NCBI RefSeq assembly: GCF_007858445.1
Contig: NZ_VIGV01000002.1
Span: 434,001-498,000, forward strand
Length of the DNA stretch: 64,000 nucleotides
From: Tsukamurella sputi
GTDB taxonomy: Bacteria > Actinomycetota > Actinomycetes > Mycobacteriales > Mycobacteriaceae
Direction of reading: 5' to 3'
Made by a program: the position numbers and the translations under genes. Every line of letters starts with the position of its first letter. Positions within the stretch are counted from its first letter, which is position 1. Below are positions 51,483-60,278 of the stretch, piece after piece. The notes under the pieces were generated by a model. It was not told the origin of the DNA, did not search any database, and saw only the letters and a list, made by a program, of their open reading frames with translations.

Positions 51483-51941
51483 TCAGGGCCGCCAGGAGCC
51501 CGCCTCCTGGCGGGTCGCGTGGTTCACCCGGTTCCAGAGGTTGATCTGCCCGATGGCGAGGACGAGGGCGGCCAGCTGCGCCGCGTCGAACTCGTCCGCT
51601 GCGGCGTCCCACAGCTCGTCGGGCAGCGCGTCGGGGTTGCCGGCGAGTGCCGTCAGCTGCTCGGTCATCTCCAGCGCGATGCGCTCGGCGTCGGAGAAGT
51701 AGGGCGTGTGCCGCCACGCGCCGACGGCGAAGAGCTTGTCGTCGGAGGCGCCGTGCTTGCGGGCCATGCGCCAGTGCCCGTCGAGGCAGGTGCTGCAGCT
51801 GTTGAGCTGGCTCGCGCGCATGTTCACCAGCTCGAGCAGCTCGGGTGAGAGGCCCGAGGCGGCCACCGCCTCACCCAGTTTCGTCAGCGCGTCCATCGCA
51901 CCGGGAAGGGTGAAGGCGGGGTTCATCATCCGTGCGGTCAT
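51483..51941 (-). CDS. Carboxymuconolactone decarboxylase/AhpD-family protein
   Basis: A 152-residue all-helical protein. NSCSTCLDGHWRMARK near residues 47-62 has the Cys-x2-Cys and nearby His of the AhpD alkylhydroperoxidase core. Such proteins reduce peroxides or act in small-molecule redox steps. It diverges from an ECF sigma gene, the classical partnership of ECF41-type factors, and an exact match to their promoter (51993-52019) faces this gene. The start at 51941 follows a GAAGGAG site. Confidence 0.88.
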   Translation of the reverse strand: MTARMMNPAFTLPGAMDALTKLGEAVAASGLSPELLELVNMRASQLNSCSTCLDGHWRMARKHGASDDKLFAVGAWRHTPYFSDAERIALEMTEQLTALAGNPDALPDELWDAAADEFDAAQLAALVLAIGQINLWNRVNHATRQEAGSWRP

Positions 51942-51957
51942 CGTGGTCTCCTTCGTC

Positions 51958-51984
51958 TGTCACACTCGGGGCGATCACCCCGTC
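51958..51984 (+). promoter_or_regulatory. ECF41-type promoter directed at the sigma gene
   Basis: TGTCACA (51958-51964), 16 bases, then CGTC (51981-51984) match the reported ECF41 promoter pattern TGTCACA-N16-CGTC. It points at the sigma gene starting at 52021 and implies positive autoregulation. Confidence 0.7.
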
Positions 51985-51992
51985 ACCTCCAT

Positions 51993-52019
51993 GACGGATC
52001 GACGACGGAGGATGTGACA
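51993..52019 (-). promoter_or_regulatory. ECF41-type promoter directed at the AhpD-like gene
   Basis: On the minus strand TGTCACA (52019-52013) is followed after exactly 16 bases by CGTC (51996-51993). It reads towards the AhpD-like gene. It is the mirror partner of the plus-strand promoter at 51958-51984. Confidence 0.72.
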
Positions 52020-52020
52020 G

Positions 52021-52845
52021 ATGGATCTCGACGACTTCGAAGCGGCGCGCCCGCGGCTCATCGCGGTGGCCACCCGGATGCTCGGCTCGGCCGCCGACGC
52101 GGAGGACGCGGTGCAGGAGGCGTGGCTGCGCGCCGACCGGGCCGACGGGGACGGCACCGTCGACAACCCGACCGCGTGGCTGACCACCGTGGTCTCCCGC
52201 ATCTGTCTCGACCGGCTGCGCTCCCTCCGGGACACCGACACGCTGGACGACGTGGATCCCGCCGACCCCGCTCCCGCTCCGGACGAGCAGGTGCAGCTCG
52301 CGGAGTCCGTCGGCGCCGCGATGGGTGCGGTGCTCGACGACCTCGCGCCGGCCGAGCGCGTGGCCTTCGTGCTGCACGACGTCTTCGCCGTCCCCTTCGA
52401 CGACGTGGCGGCGGTCCTCGGGAAGAGCCCTGCGGCGACGCGTCAGCTGGCCAGTCGCGCCCGCCGACGGGTCGCCGGGGCACCCCGGCCGGACGCCGCG
52501 CGGGCGAGCGCGGTTCGCGCCTTCCTCGCGGCCTCGCGCGACGGCGACTTCACGGCCCTCGTCGAGCTCCTCGACCCGGACGCAGTGTTCCGCACCCGTA
52601 CCGACGACGCGGCCCCGACGGTGCTCGCCGGCGCGCCCGCGATCGCGGAGGCCTTCCTGTTCAAGGCGAAGACCGCGCTGGTGGCGCTGGTGGACGGGGT
52701 GCTCGGCTACACCGTCCGCCTCCCCGGAGCATCCGGCTACCTGCTGCTCGGCGACGTGACCTTCACCGACGACGGCCGCATCGCGGCGCTGGACGTCACG
52801 CTGCGCGCCGACGAGGTGGCGGGCAGCGAGGTCGTCCCGCTCTGA
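52021..52845 (+). CDS. ECF sigma factor with C-terminal SnoaL-like domain (ECF41-related, SigJ-like)
   Basis: A 274-residue factor. Region 2 is RLIAVATRMLGSAADAEDAVQEAWLR near the N-terminus, region 4 contains FDDVAAVLGKSPAATRQLASRARR near 122-146, and residues about 160-274 form a SnoaL-like domain. In ECF41 factors that domain replaces an anti-sigma factor and modulates activity. The WLPEP linker motif typical of ECF41 is not seen, so it may be a variant. The AhpD-like partner and the two matching promoters support the assignment. GGAGG at 52006-52010 precedes the start. Confidence 0.87.
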   Translation: MDLDDFEAARPRLIAVATRMLGSAADAEDAVQEAWLRADRADGDGTVDNPTAWLTTVVSRICLDRLRSLRDTDTLDDVDPADPAPAPDEQVQLAESVGAAMGAVLDDLAPAERVAFVLHDVFAVPFDDVAAVLGKSPAATRQLASRARRRVAGAPRPDAARASAVRAFLAASRDGDFTALVELLDPDAVFRTRTDDAAPTVLAGAPAIAEAFLFKAKTALVALVDGVLGYTVRLPGASGYLLLGDVTFTDDGRIAALDVTLRADEVAGSEVVPL

Positions 52846-52854
52846 CCCGGGAAC

Positions 52855-52894
52855 GACGGTGCCCGCCCCTCGAGAGCGAGGGACGGGCACCGTC
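52855..52894. terminator. Strong terminator between the sigma and symporter genes
   Basis: An 18-bp stem (52855-52872 with 52877-52894, arms starting GACGGTGCCCG, one mismatch) closes a 4-base loop. It lies between convergent gene ends and probably works in both directions. Confidence 0.85.
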
Positions 52895-52906
52895 GGACGC
52901 GAGGAC

Positions 52907-54571
52907 CTAGTGGTCGATGGCCTTCTCGACACCGACACCGGTGAGTGAGCGGACCTCCATCTCGACCGCCTTGTCGGCGAGATCCTCATCGGGCTTGCCG
53001 AAGATCGTGCCCACGATCGCGAGCCCGAAGCCGATCGGGATCGACACCAGGCCGGGGTTCTCGAGCGGGAACCAGTGGAAGTCGAGCGACTTGAACATCG
53101 ACGTCGACTTCCCCGAGACCGCGGGCGAGAAGACGATCAGCACGATCGCCGAGACGAGGCCGCCGTACATCGACAGCACCGCGCCCGTGGTGTTGAACTT
53201 CCGCCAGAACAGCGAGAACAGGATCGTCGGCAGGTTCGCCGACGCCGCGACCGCGAACGCCAGCGCCACCAGGAAGGCGATGTTCTGGCCCATCGCGCCG
53301 ATGCCGAGGATGATCGACAGGATGCCGATCACGACCACGGTGATCCGCGAGACGCGCACCTGCGACTCCTCCGAGGCCTTTCCGTGTTTGATCACGCCGT
53401 TGTAGATGTCGTGCGCGAGGCTGGCCGACGCGGTGATCGCGAGGCCGGCGACGACGGCGAGGATGGTCGCGAACGCGACCGCCGAGATGACCGCCATGAG
53501 GAGCGTGCCGCCGAGCGAGAACGCCAGCAGCGGGGCCGCGGAGTTGACGCCGCCCGGCGCCTTGGCGATGACGTCGGCCCCGACGTAGGCGGCGGCACCG
53601 AAGCCCAGCACCAGGGTGAAGATGTAGAACGCGCCGATCAGGCCGATCGCCCAGGTGACCGAGCGTCGCGCCTCCTTCGCGGTGGGCACGGTGTAGAAGC
53701 GCATCAGCACGTGCGGCAGGCCCGCAGTGCCGAGTACCAACGCGAGCGCCAAGGAGATGAAGTCCAGCTTGGTGGTGCCGGTCTTGCCGTACTTGAGTCC
53801 GGGCTCGATGATCTTCTCGCCGACGGCCTCCTTGGCGCCGGTCTTGGCGTTGGTGACGGTGCCGTCCATCGCCTTCTGCAGCAGCTCGGAGAAGTTGCCC
53901 TTCACCGCTGCGAGCACCATGAGCGTCATGAGCAGCGCGCCGCCGACGAGCAGGACGGCCTTGACCATCTGCACGTAGGTGGTGCCCTTCATGCCGCCGA
54001 CGAGGACGTAGACGATCATCAGGACGCCGACCACGGCCACGACGACCGCCTGGCCGGTGTGGCCCTTGATGTTGAGCAGCAGGGAGACGAGGCCGCCCGC
54101 GCCCGCCATCTGCGCGATCAGGTAGAACAGCGACACGGTGAGGGTCGCGAGCGCGGCCGCCATGCGGACCGGGCGCTGTTTGAGCCGGAAGCTGAGGACG
54201 TCGGCCATGGTGAACTTGCCGACGTTGCGCAGCCGCTCCGCGACGAGCAGTAGGGCCACGAGCCACGCGACGAGGAAGCCGATCGAGTACAGGAAGCCGT
54301 CGTAGCCCTGCACCGCGATCGCACCGCAGATGCCGAGGAAGCTGGCCGCGGAGAGGTAGTCGCCGGCGATGGCGAAGCCGTTCTGCGGGCCGGTGAACGT
54401 GGCGCCGCCCGTGTAGAAGTCGGTGGCCTTCTTGGTGGTGCGACTGGCCTTGATCACCAGGCCCATCGTGAGGCCGATGAAGAGGACGAAGATGAGGATG
54501 TTGAGCGCGGTCGAACCGACCTGTTCGCCCACCCCGATCGTGCGCGGATCGAATGCGAGGAGATCGGTCAC
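52907..54571 (-). CDS. Cation:acetate/monocarboxylate symporter (ActP/MctC type, SSS family)
   Basis: A 554-residue protein with about 13 transmembrane helices. DFYTGGATFTGPQNGFAIAGDYLSAASFLG is split here but recognisable as the acetate-permease opening, and AGLPHVLMRFYTVP is a family signature. It should import acetate, propionate or pyruvate with Na+ or H+. It overlaps the upstream DUF485 gene by four bases, the usual arrangement of these transporters with their small partner. The promoter region of the pair carries a CRP-like palindrome. Confidence 0.9.
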   Translation of the reverse strand: MTDLLAFDPRTIGVGEQVGSTALNILIFVLFIGLTMGLVIKASRTTKKATDFYTGGATFTGPQNGFAIAGDYLSAASFLGICGAIAVQGYDGFLYSIGFLVAWLVALLLVAERLRNVGKFTMADVLSFRLKQRPVRMAAALATLTVSLFYLIAQMAGAGGLVSLLLNIKGHTGQAVVVAVVGVLMIVYVLVGGMKGTTYVQMVKAVLLVGGALLMTLMVLAAVKGNFSELLQKAMDGTVTNAKTGAKEAVGEKIIEPGLKYGKTGTTKLDFISLALALVLGTAGLPHVLMRFYTVPTAKEARRSVTWAIGLIGAFYIFTLVLGFGAAAYVGADVIAKAPGGVNSAAPLLAFSLGGTLLMAVISAVAFATILAVVAGLAITASASLAHDIYNGVIKHGKASEESQVRVSRITVVVIGILSIILGIGAMGQNIAFLVALAFAVAASANLPTILFSLFWRKFNTTGAVLSMYGGLVSAIVLIVFSPAVSGKSTSMFKSLDFHWFPLENPGLVSIPIGFGLAIVGTIFGKPDEDLADKAVEMEVRSLTGVGVEKAIDH

Positions 54572-54936
54572 TTGCCCGCCTCCCCCGCCTTCAGCTCGCC
54601 CTCGATGTGCTCACGCAGCTCGGTGGCCATCGGGTCGATGGTGGTGTTCGCGAACCGGACGTACGCCCAGGTGATCGCGAAGGTGGTGACGAACTGCCCG
54701 AGCCCCATCACCAGCGCGACGTTGATGTTGCCGAACAGCTTCTGGCTCATGAAGTCGTGCGCGTAGGTGGCCAACAGCACGTACAGCACGTACCAGGTCA
54801 GGAACGCGACGGAGATCGGGATGACGAAGCGCGCCAACCGACTCCGGAGTTCGTGGAATTCCTTGCTGTCGTAGGCGCGCCGATAGACCGCAGCCGTATC
54901 CTCATCGTTCACAGCCGAAAGTGTGGCATGCGCCAC
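54568..54936 (-). CDS. DUF485 small membrane partner of the symporter
   Basis: A 122-residue protein (114 if the GTG at 54912 is used) with two transmembrane helices at about 40-60 and 72-92, and a conserved YDSKEFHELRSRLARFVIP segment before them. DUF485 proteins are encoded directly before acetate permeases and probably assist their assembly. Neither start has a good ribosome site. The longer one lies inside a CRP-like palindrome, which slightly favours the shorter form. Confidence 0.83.
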   Translation of the reverse strand: MAHATLSAVNDEDTAAVYRRAYDSKEFHELRSRLARFVIPISVAFLTWYVLYVLLATYAHDFMSQKLFGNINVALVMGLGQFVTTFAITWAYVRFANTTIDPMATELREHIEGELKAGEAGK

Positions 54937-54937
54937 A
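54922..54937. promoter_or_regulatory. CRP/GlxR-like palindrome at the DUF485-symporter start
   Basis: TGTGGCATGCGCCACA has perfect 6-bp arms around ATGC and fits the TGTG-N8-CACA layout of CRP/GlxR sites. It overlaps the outermost possible start codon of the DUF485 gene. Acetate-transporter genes are under such control in corynebacteria. Nothing else is evident in the 95-bp gap to 55031. Confidence 0.5.
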
Positions 54938-55031
54938 ACTTCTGCGGGATTGATTGGTCAACAAATCGCAATGCAACCCTCTGCAACCCGCCACCATCGG
55001 ATCCCGCGCCGAGGTCACGGCGCCCCGTGGA

Positions 55032-56285
55032 TCAGGCGTCGAGGGCGCGGCGCGTGGCGGCGGCGATCTCGGCGACCTGCTCGTCCGTCGTGATCAGCGC
55101 CGGCGAGTACTGGAGCGTGCCCAAGCCGGCCGCTCGGCCGGAGACGCCCTGCGCCCGCAGCTTCTTCACCATCGCCATGGCCTCGCCCGGCTCGTGGAGC
55201 TGCACGCCCGCGACGGCGCCGACGCCGCCCCGGACGTCCTTGACCTTCGGATGATCGGCGAGCGTGGACAACTCGCGCAGCAGCGTGTCCTGCAGGCGCA
55301 GTGCCTCCGCCACCAGGTTCTCCCGCTCCATGATGTCGAGGACCGCCATCGACGCCGCGGCAGCGGCCGCATGCCCGCCGTAGGTGTAGCCGTGCCGCCA
55401 CCACACTCCGCCCGAATAGAAGGGCTCGGCGACGTGCGGCGCCACGAACAGGGCGCCCATCGGAACGTAGCCGCTGGTGAGCCCCTTGGCCGTGGTCATC
55501 AGGTCGGGCTGGAGGTCGAACCGGCTCGAGGCGAACCAGGCACCGCCGATGCGACCGAAGCCGGTGATGACCTCGTCGGCGATGAACAGGACGTCGTGCT
55601 CGCGGCAGATGTCACGCACCTCGCGCAGATACCCCTCCGGCGGAGGCAGGATGCCACCGGCGCCGATCACCGGCTCCGCGACGAAGGCGGCGATCGCCTC
55701 CGCGCCGACCCGCTCGATGAGCCCCAGCAGCTCCTTGGCGTCGTCCCAGGCCACCGTCGCGGTGTCGTCGAAGAGCACGCCGCCGTAGCCCTCCGCGTTG
55801 ACCGGGATGCCGCCCAGGCTGGTCCCGCCCACGTGCATGCCGTGGTAGGCGTTCGAGCGGCCGACGATCAGCTTCTTCTCCGGCCGGCCCTTCTCCTGCC
55901 AGTACCGCCGGGCGAGCTTGATGGCGGAATCGACCGAGTCCGATCCGCCGGAGGTGAAGAAGATCTTGCTGTCCGGGACCGGGGCGATCGACTGCAGACG
56001 GTTCGCCAGCGCCACCGTGGTGTCCGTGGCCGCGTCACCGAAGCCGGTCACGTGCGCGACCTTGAGCAGCTGGTCGCGCACCGCGTCGGCGACCTCGGCA
56101 CGGCCGTGGCCGACGTTGGCGAACCAGAGACCGGCCGTCGCGTCGAGGTAGCGATTGCCGTCGGCGTCGAAGACGTGTGCTCCCTCGCCGCGGGCGAAGA
56201 CGAAGGCGCCGTCGCGCTGCACGGCCCCCATGTCCGCGAAGCCGTGCCAGAGTGCCGATGAGGTCGTGGGTCCCTGTCCGCTCAT
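55032..56285 (-). CDS. Class III aminotransferase (omega-amino acid:pyruvate type)
   Basis: A 417-residue fold-type I transaminase. TSGGSDSVDSAIKLARRYW and SNAYHGMHVGGTSLGG bind the cofactor phosphate, ADEVITGFGR near residue 238 holds the Asp and TTAKGLTSGYVPMGA near 270 the PLP Lys. This resembles beta-alanine/putrescine-pyruvate aminotransferases. The ATG at 56285 gives the usual N-terminus. It diverges from hrpA with only 18 bases between the start codons. The amine donor is unknown. Confidence 0.88.
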   Translation of the reverse strand: MSGQGPTTSSALWHGFADMGAVQRDGAFVFARGEGAHVFDADGNRYLDATAGLWFANVGHGRAEVADAVRDQLLKVAHVTGFGDAATDTTVALANRLQSIAPVPDSKIFFTSGGSDSVDSAIKLARRYWQEKGRPEKKLIVGRSNAYHGMHVGGTSLGGIPVNAEGYGGVLFDDTATVAWDDAKELLGLIERVGAEAIAAFVAEPVIGAGGILPPPEGYLREVRDICREHDVLFIADEVITGFGRIGGAWFASSRFDLQPDLMTTAKGLTSGYVPMGALFVAPHVAEPFYSGGVWWRHGYTYGGHAAAAAASMAVLDIMERENLVAEALRLQDTLLRELSTLADHPKVKDVRGGVGAVAGVQLHEPGEAMAMVKKLRAQGVSGRAAGLGTLQYSPALITTDEQVAEIAAATRRALDA

Positions 56286-56303
56286 AGGCCTAAAATAGAG
56301 CAA
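56286..56303. promoter_or_regulatory. 18-bp divergent start region, probable leaderless promoters
   Basis: AGGCCTAAAATAGAGCAA separates two start codons. TAAAAT (56291-56296) ends seven bases before the hrpA ATG; on the other strand TATTTT (56297-56292) ends six bases before the transaminase ATG. Both are plausible -10 elements at the distance expected when transcription begins on the start codon. No ribosome site exists for either gene. Confidence 0.5.
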
Positions 56304-59300
56304 ATGACTGAGCACGAGACGCGCACCGTACGACGAGGCGCAGACGAGGCGCAGCCCCGCCCCTCCGCGAAGCGCGATCTGTACGCCGCGCTCGGCACCG
56401 ATTCCGCGCCCGCCGTCACCCTGCGCGACGAGGCCCGCCTGCGGGCGAAGCTGAAGCGCGCGAAGGACGCCGACCTGCCGCGCGTCGCACGCGACATCGC
56501 CGCCGCGCGTGAGCGCTTCGCCGTCCGCAAGGCGGCGGTCCCGGCGATCGTCTACCCCGAGAACCTTCCGGTGAGCGCCCGCCGCGACGAGATCGCGAAA
56601 GCCATCGCCGAGAACCAGGTGATCATCCTCGCGGGCGAGACGGGCTCGGGGAAGACCACGCAGTTGCCGAAGATCTGCCTCGAACTCGGCCGCGGCGTGC
56701 GCGGGATGATCGGCCACACCCAGCCCCGCCGGCTGGCCGCGCGCAGCGTCGCGGAGCGGATCGCCGAGGAGACGAAGACGGAGCTGGGCGAGGCCGTCGG
56801 ATACGCGGTCCGGTTCACCGACAAGGTCTCGCCCAAGACCTCGGTGAAGTTGATGACCGACGGCATCCTGCTCCGCGAGCTCACCCGCGACCGGCTGCTG
56901 CGCGACTACGACACGATCATCATCGACGAGGCCCACGAGCGCAGCCTCAACATCGACTTCCTGCTCGGCTACCTACGGCAGATCCTCCCCCGTCGCCCCG
57001 ATCTCAAGGTGATCGTCACCTCCGCCACCATCGAGCCGGATCGGTTCGCCGCCCACTTCGCGCGGCCCGACGGTACGCCCGCCCCCGTCATCGAGGTCAG
57101 CGGACGCACCTACCCCGTCGAGATCCGGTACCGCCCACTGGGGGACCTGACCGACGACGGGGACGAGCCCGCCGACCAGGTGACCGGCATCGTGCACGCC
57201 GTGGACGAGCTCTCCCGCGAAGCGCCGGGCGACGTGCTCGTCTTCCTCTCCGGCGAGCGGGAGATCCGCGACGCCGCCGAGGCACTACAGGCCCGTGTCC
57301 GCCCCGGCACCGAGATCCTGCCGCTGTACGCACGTCTGTCCTCCGCGGAGCAGCACCGCGTCTTCGCCCCGCACACCGGGCGACGGATCGTGCTCTCCAC
57401 CAACGTGGCCGAGACGTCGCTGACGGTGCCCGGCATCAAGTACGTGGTCGACACCGGCACCGCGCGCATCTCGCGGTACTCGCTGCGCACCAAGGTCCAG
57501 CGGCTGCCGATCGAGCCCGTCTCCCAGGCGTCGGCCCAGCAGCGGTCGGGCCGGTGCGGCCGCACCTCGGACGGCATAGCGATCCGCCTCTACTCCGAGG
57601 ACGACTTCGACGCCCGGCCGCTGTACACCGATCCCGAGATCCTGCGCACCAACCTGGCCTCGGTCATCCTCTCGATGACGGCGCTGGAGCTCGGCGAGGT
57701 CTCCGCCTTCCCGTTCGTGCAGCCGCCCGACGAACGCGCCGTGCGGGACGGCACCGCCCTGCTCGAGGAACTGGGGGCGCTCGAGGTCGCCAAGGAGGGC
57801 CACAAACGGCTCACCGCCGTCGGCCGCCAACTCGCCGACCTTCCGGTGGACCCGCGGATGGCCCGGATGCTGGTCGCGGCGCGCGAGTTCGGTGTCCTTC
57901 CCGAGGTGCTCGTCATCGTCGCAGGCCTGTCCATCCAGGACGTGCGGGAGCGGCCCGCGGAGCACCGTCAGGCCGCGGACGCGCAGCACGCCCGCTTCGC
58001 CGCCCCCACCTCGGACTTCCTGTCGTACCTCAATCTCTGGCGCCACCTCGGCGACCGCCGGGCGGAGCTCAGTTCGAGCGCCTTCCGGCGCGAATGCCAA
58101 CGGGAGTTCCTGCACTACGTGCGCATCCGGGAATGGCAGGACCTCCAGGGCCAGCTGCGCCAGATCTGCCGGGACCTGGGATGGAAGGTGGACTCGCTGG
58201 GCCGGGAACCCGCCCCGTCGCCCGACCTGATCCACCAGGCCATGCTCTCCGGACTCCTGTCGCAGATCGGCCTGCGCGAACCGGACGGCAGGGAGTTCCT
58301 GGGGGCGCGGGGCGCCAAGTTCCTCGTCTTCCCCGGCTCCGCGCTGTCGAAGAAGCCACCACGGTTCGTGATGGCGGGAGAACTGGTGGAGACCTCGCGG
58401 CTCTTCGCGCGCACCGTCGCGAAGATCGAACCCGAATGGGCGGAGAAGCTGGCCGGTCCCCTCGCGAAGCGTCACTACTCCGAGCCGCACTGGTCCACCA
58501 AGCGGGAGGCGGTGCTCGCGAAGGAGCGGGTGACCCTGTTCGGCGTGCCGCTCGTGGCCGACCGCACGGTGAACTTCGGTCGCATCGATCCCGTGGCCGC
58601 CCGCGAGATCTTCCTGCGGCACGCACTGGTCCAGGGCGAATGGCGCACGCGCCACGCCTTCTTCGCGCGCAACCGGGCCCTGCTCGACGACGCCGAGTAC
58701 CTCGAGGACAAGGCGCGGCGCCGCGACATCGTGGTCGACGAGGACGGCCTCTTCGACTTCTACGACCGGCGGGTTCCGGAGGGCATCGTCTCCGCACGGC
58801 ACTTCGACTCGTGGTGGAAGAAGGCCTCACGGACCGAACCCGCCCTGCTCGATTTCACCGAGGACGACCTCCTCTCGGACGGTGCCGCGGAGATCACCGC
58901 GGACGCCTACCCGACGTCGTGGCTGCAGGGCCGGATCGAGGTGCCGCTGAAGTACCGTTTCGAGCCCGGTGCCACCGACGACGGCGTGACCGCGCGGATC
59001 CCCGTGCGCGACTTGGCGACGGTGCGCGCCGACGGCTTCGAGTGGCTGGTTCCGGCGATGCGCGAGGAACTGGCGATCGCGCTGATCAAGTCGCTGCCGA
59101 AACAGCTGCGCCGCGAGGTCGTGCCCGCACCCGACTTCGCCGCCGCGGCGCTGGCCCGGCTCACGCCGCGCGCCGAGCCCCTCGTGGAGGGCCTCGCCCG
59201 CGAGCTGACGCAGCTGTCCGGCGCCGTGATCCGCGCCGCCGATTTCTCCCCCGGCTCCGTTCCGGATCACTTGCGCGTCACCTTCACCGTGGTCGGCGAC

Positions 59301-60263
59301 GACGGCCGTGAACTCGGTTCCGGCAAAGACCTCGACGCACTCAAGCGCGCGCTCGGCGCCGCCGTGCAGGAGGACCTGTCGAACCGCGCGGGCGATTATG
59401 AGCGCGCACCGGCCAAGCAGTGGACCGCGGAGACGCTCGGCGACGTGCCGCGCACCGTCGACACGGAGATCCGCGGCAGCCGGGTGACCGGCTTCGGCAC
59501 GCTCTATCCCGACGGCGACCGTGCCGGCGTGAAGGTCGTGGCGACGCAGGCGCAGCAGCGGGCGTTGATGGGCGCGGGCCTGGACGTGCTGCTCGCGAAC
59601 GTGCTCCCGGCGGCACACAAGTCGGTGCTGCAGTCGGTGGGGCAGCGGGAACGGCTCGCCCTTTCGCAGAGCCCGTACGCGACGCCGATGGACCTCGTCG
59701 CCGATTGCCGGCGGCGGGCGATCACCGATCTGCGCACCCGGGCGGGCCTGGCCTGGACGCCCGACGACTTCGCCGTCCTCGCCGCGACGGTGCGGACCGG
59801 TCTGGGCAGCGAGGTGCAGCAGGACTTCGCCAATGCGGCCGCGGCGGTGGCGACCGCCACCGAGGTGCGCGGTGCCATCGCCGCGGCACCGTCCGCGCTC
59901 CGGGACGCCGCGGACGACATCGCGGAGCAGCTCGACGCGCTGCTGTTCCCGGGCTTCGTCGCCGCGACACCCGGGGTACACCTGCAGCACCTGCCCCGGT
60001 ACGTGGCGGGGGCCGCCGCTCGGTGGGCGGCGCTCCCCGGTGCGATCGACCGGGACGACCGTGGCATGGCCACGCTCGACCGCGTCTACGGCGCTCTCAC
60101 CGCGAAGTTGGACACACTGCCGGAGCACCGTCGGGATGCGGGGCTCGAGCAGGTGCACTGGCTGATCGAGGAACTCCGGGTGAGCCTGTTCGCCCAGTCG
60201 CTGGGAACCGTCGGCTCGGTGTCGGAGAAGAAGGTGCTCGCCGCGATCGCGGCGCTGGCCTGA
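56304..60263 (+). CDS. hrpA: ATP-dependent RNA helicase HrpA
   Basis: A 1319-residue DEAH-box helicase, the normal HrpA length. Motif I is GETGSGKTTQ near residue 110, II is DEAHERSLN near 212, III is TSATIEPDRF and VI is QRSGRCGRTSDG near 415; HA2 and OB domains follow, then the long HrpA C-terminal DUF3418. It unwinds RNA and, in E. coli HrpA, helps process fimbrial mRNA and resolve stalled ribosomes. A promoter must lie in the 18-bp gap or within the transaminase gene. nrdR converges on it. Confidence 0.94.
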   Translation: MTEHETRTVRRGADEAQPRPSAKRDLYAALGTDSAPAVTLRDEARLRAKLKRAKDADLPRVARDIAAARERFAVRKAAVPAIVYPENLPVSARRDEIAKAIAENQVIILAGETGSGKTTQLPKICLELGRGVRGMIGHTQPRRLAARSVAERIAEETKTELGEAVGYAVRFTDKVSPKTSVKLMTDGILLRELTRDRLLRDYDTIIIDEAHERSLNIDFLLGYLRQILPRRPDLKVIVTSATIEPDRFAAHFARPDGTPAPVIEVSGRTYPVEIRYRPLGDLTDDGDEPADQVTGIVHAVDELSREAPGDVLVFLSGEREIRDAAEALQARVRPGTEILPLYARLSSAEQHRVFAPHTGRRIVLSTNVAETSLTVPGIKYVVDTGTARISRYSLRTKVQRLPIEPVSQASAQQRSGRCGRTSDGIAIRLYSEDDFDARPLYTDPEILRTNLASVILSMTALELGEVSAFPFVQPPDERAVRDGTALLEELGALEVAKEGHKRLTAVGRQLADLPVDPRMARMLVAAREFGVLPEVLVIVAGLSIQDVRERPAEHRQAADAQHARFAAPTSDFLSYLNLWRHLGDRRAELSSSAFRRECQREFLHYVRIREWQDLQGQLRQICRDLGWKVDSLGREPAPSPDLIHQAMLSGLLSQIGLREPDGREFLGARGAKFLVFPGSALSKKPPRFVMAGELVETSRLFARTVAKIEPEWAEKLAGPLAKRHYSEPHWSTKREAVLAKERVTLFGVPLVADRTVNFGRIDPVAAREIFLRHALVQGEWRTRHAFFARNRALLDDAEYLEDKARRRDIVVDEDGLFDFYDRRVPEGIVSARHFDSWWKKASRTEPALLDFTEDDLLSDGAAEITADAYPTSWLQGRIEVPLKYRFEPGATDDGVTARIPVRDLATVRADGFEWLVPAMREELAIALIKSLPKQLRREVVPAPDFAAAALARLTPRAEPLVEGLARELTQLSGAVIRAADFSPGSVPDHLRVTFTVVGDDGRELGSGKDLDALKRALGAAVQEDLSNRAGDYERAPAKQWTAETLGDVPRTVDTEIRGSRVTGFGTLYPDGDRAGVKVVATQAQQRALMGAGLDVLLANVLPAAHKSVLQSVGQRERLALSQSPYATPMDLVADCRRRAITDLRTRAGLAWTPDDFAVLAATVRTGLGSEVQQDFANAAAAVATATEVRGAIAAAPSALRDAADDIAEQLDALLFPGFVAATPGVHLQHLPRYVAGAAARWAALPGAIDRDDRGMATLDRVYGALTAKLDTLPEHRRDAGLEQVHWLIEELRVSLFAQSLGTVGSVSEKKVLAAIAALA

Positions 60264-60278
60264 CGGCCTCCGCGCGGC

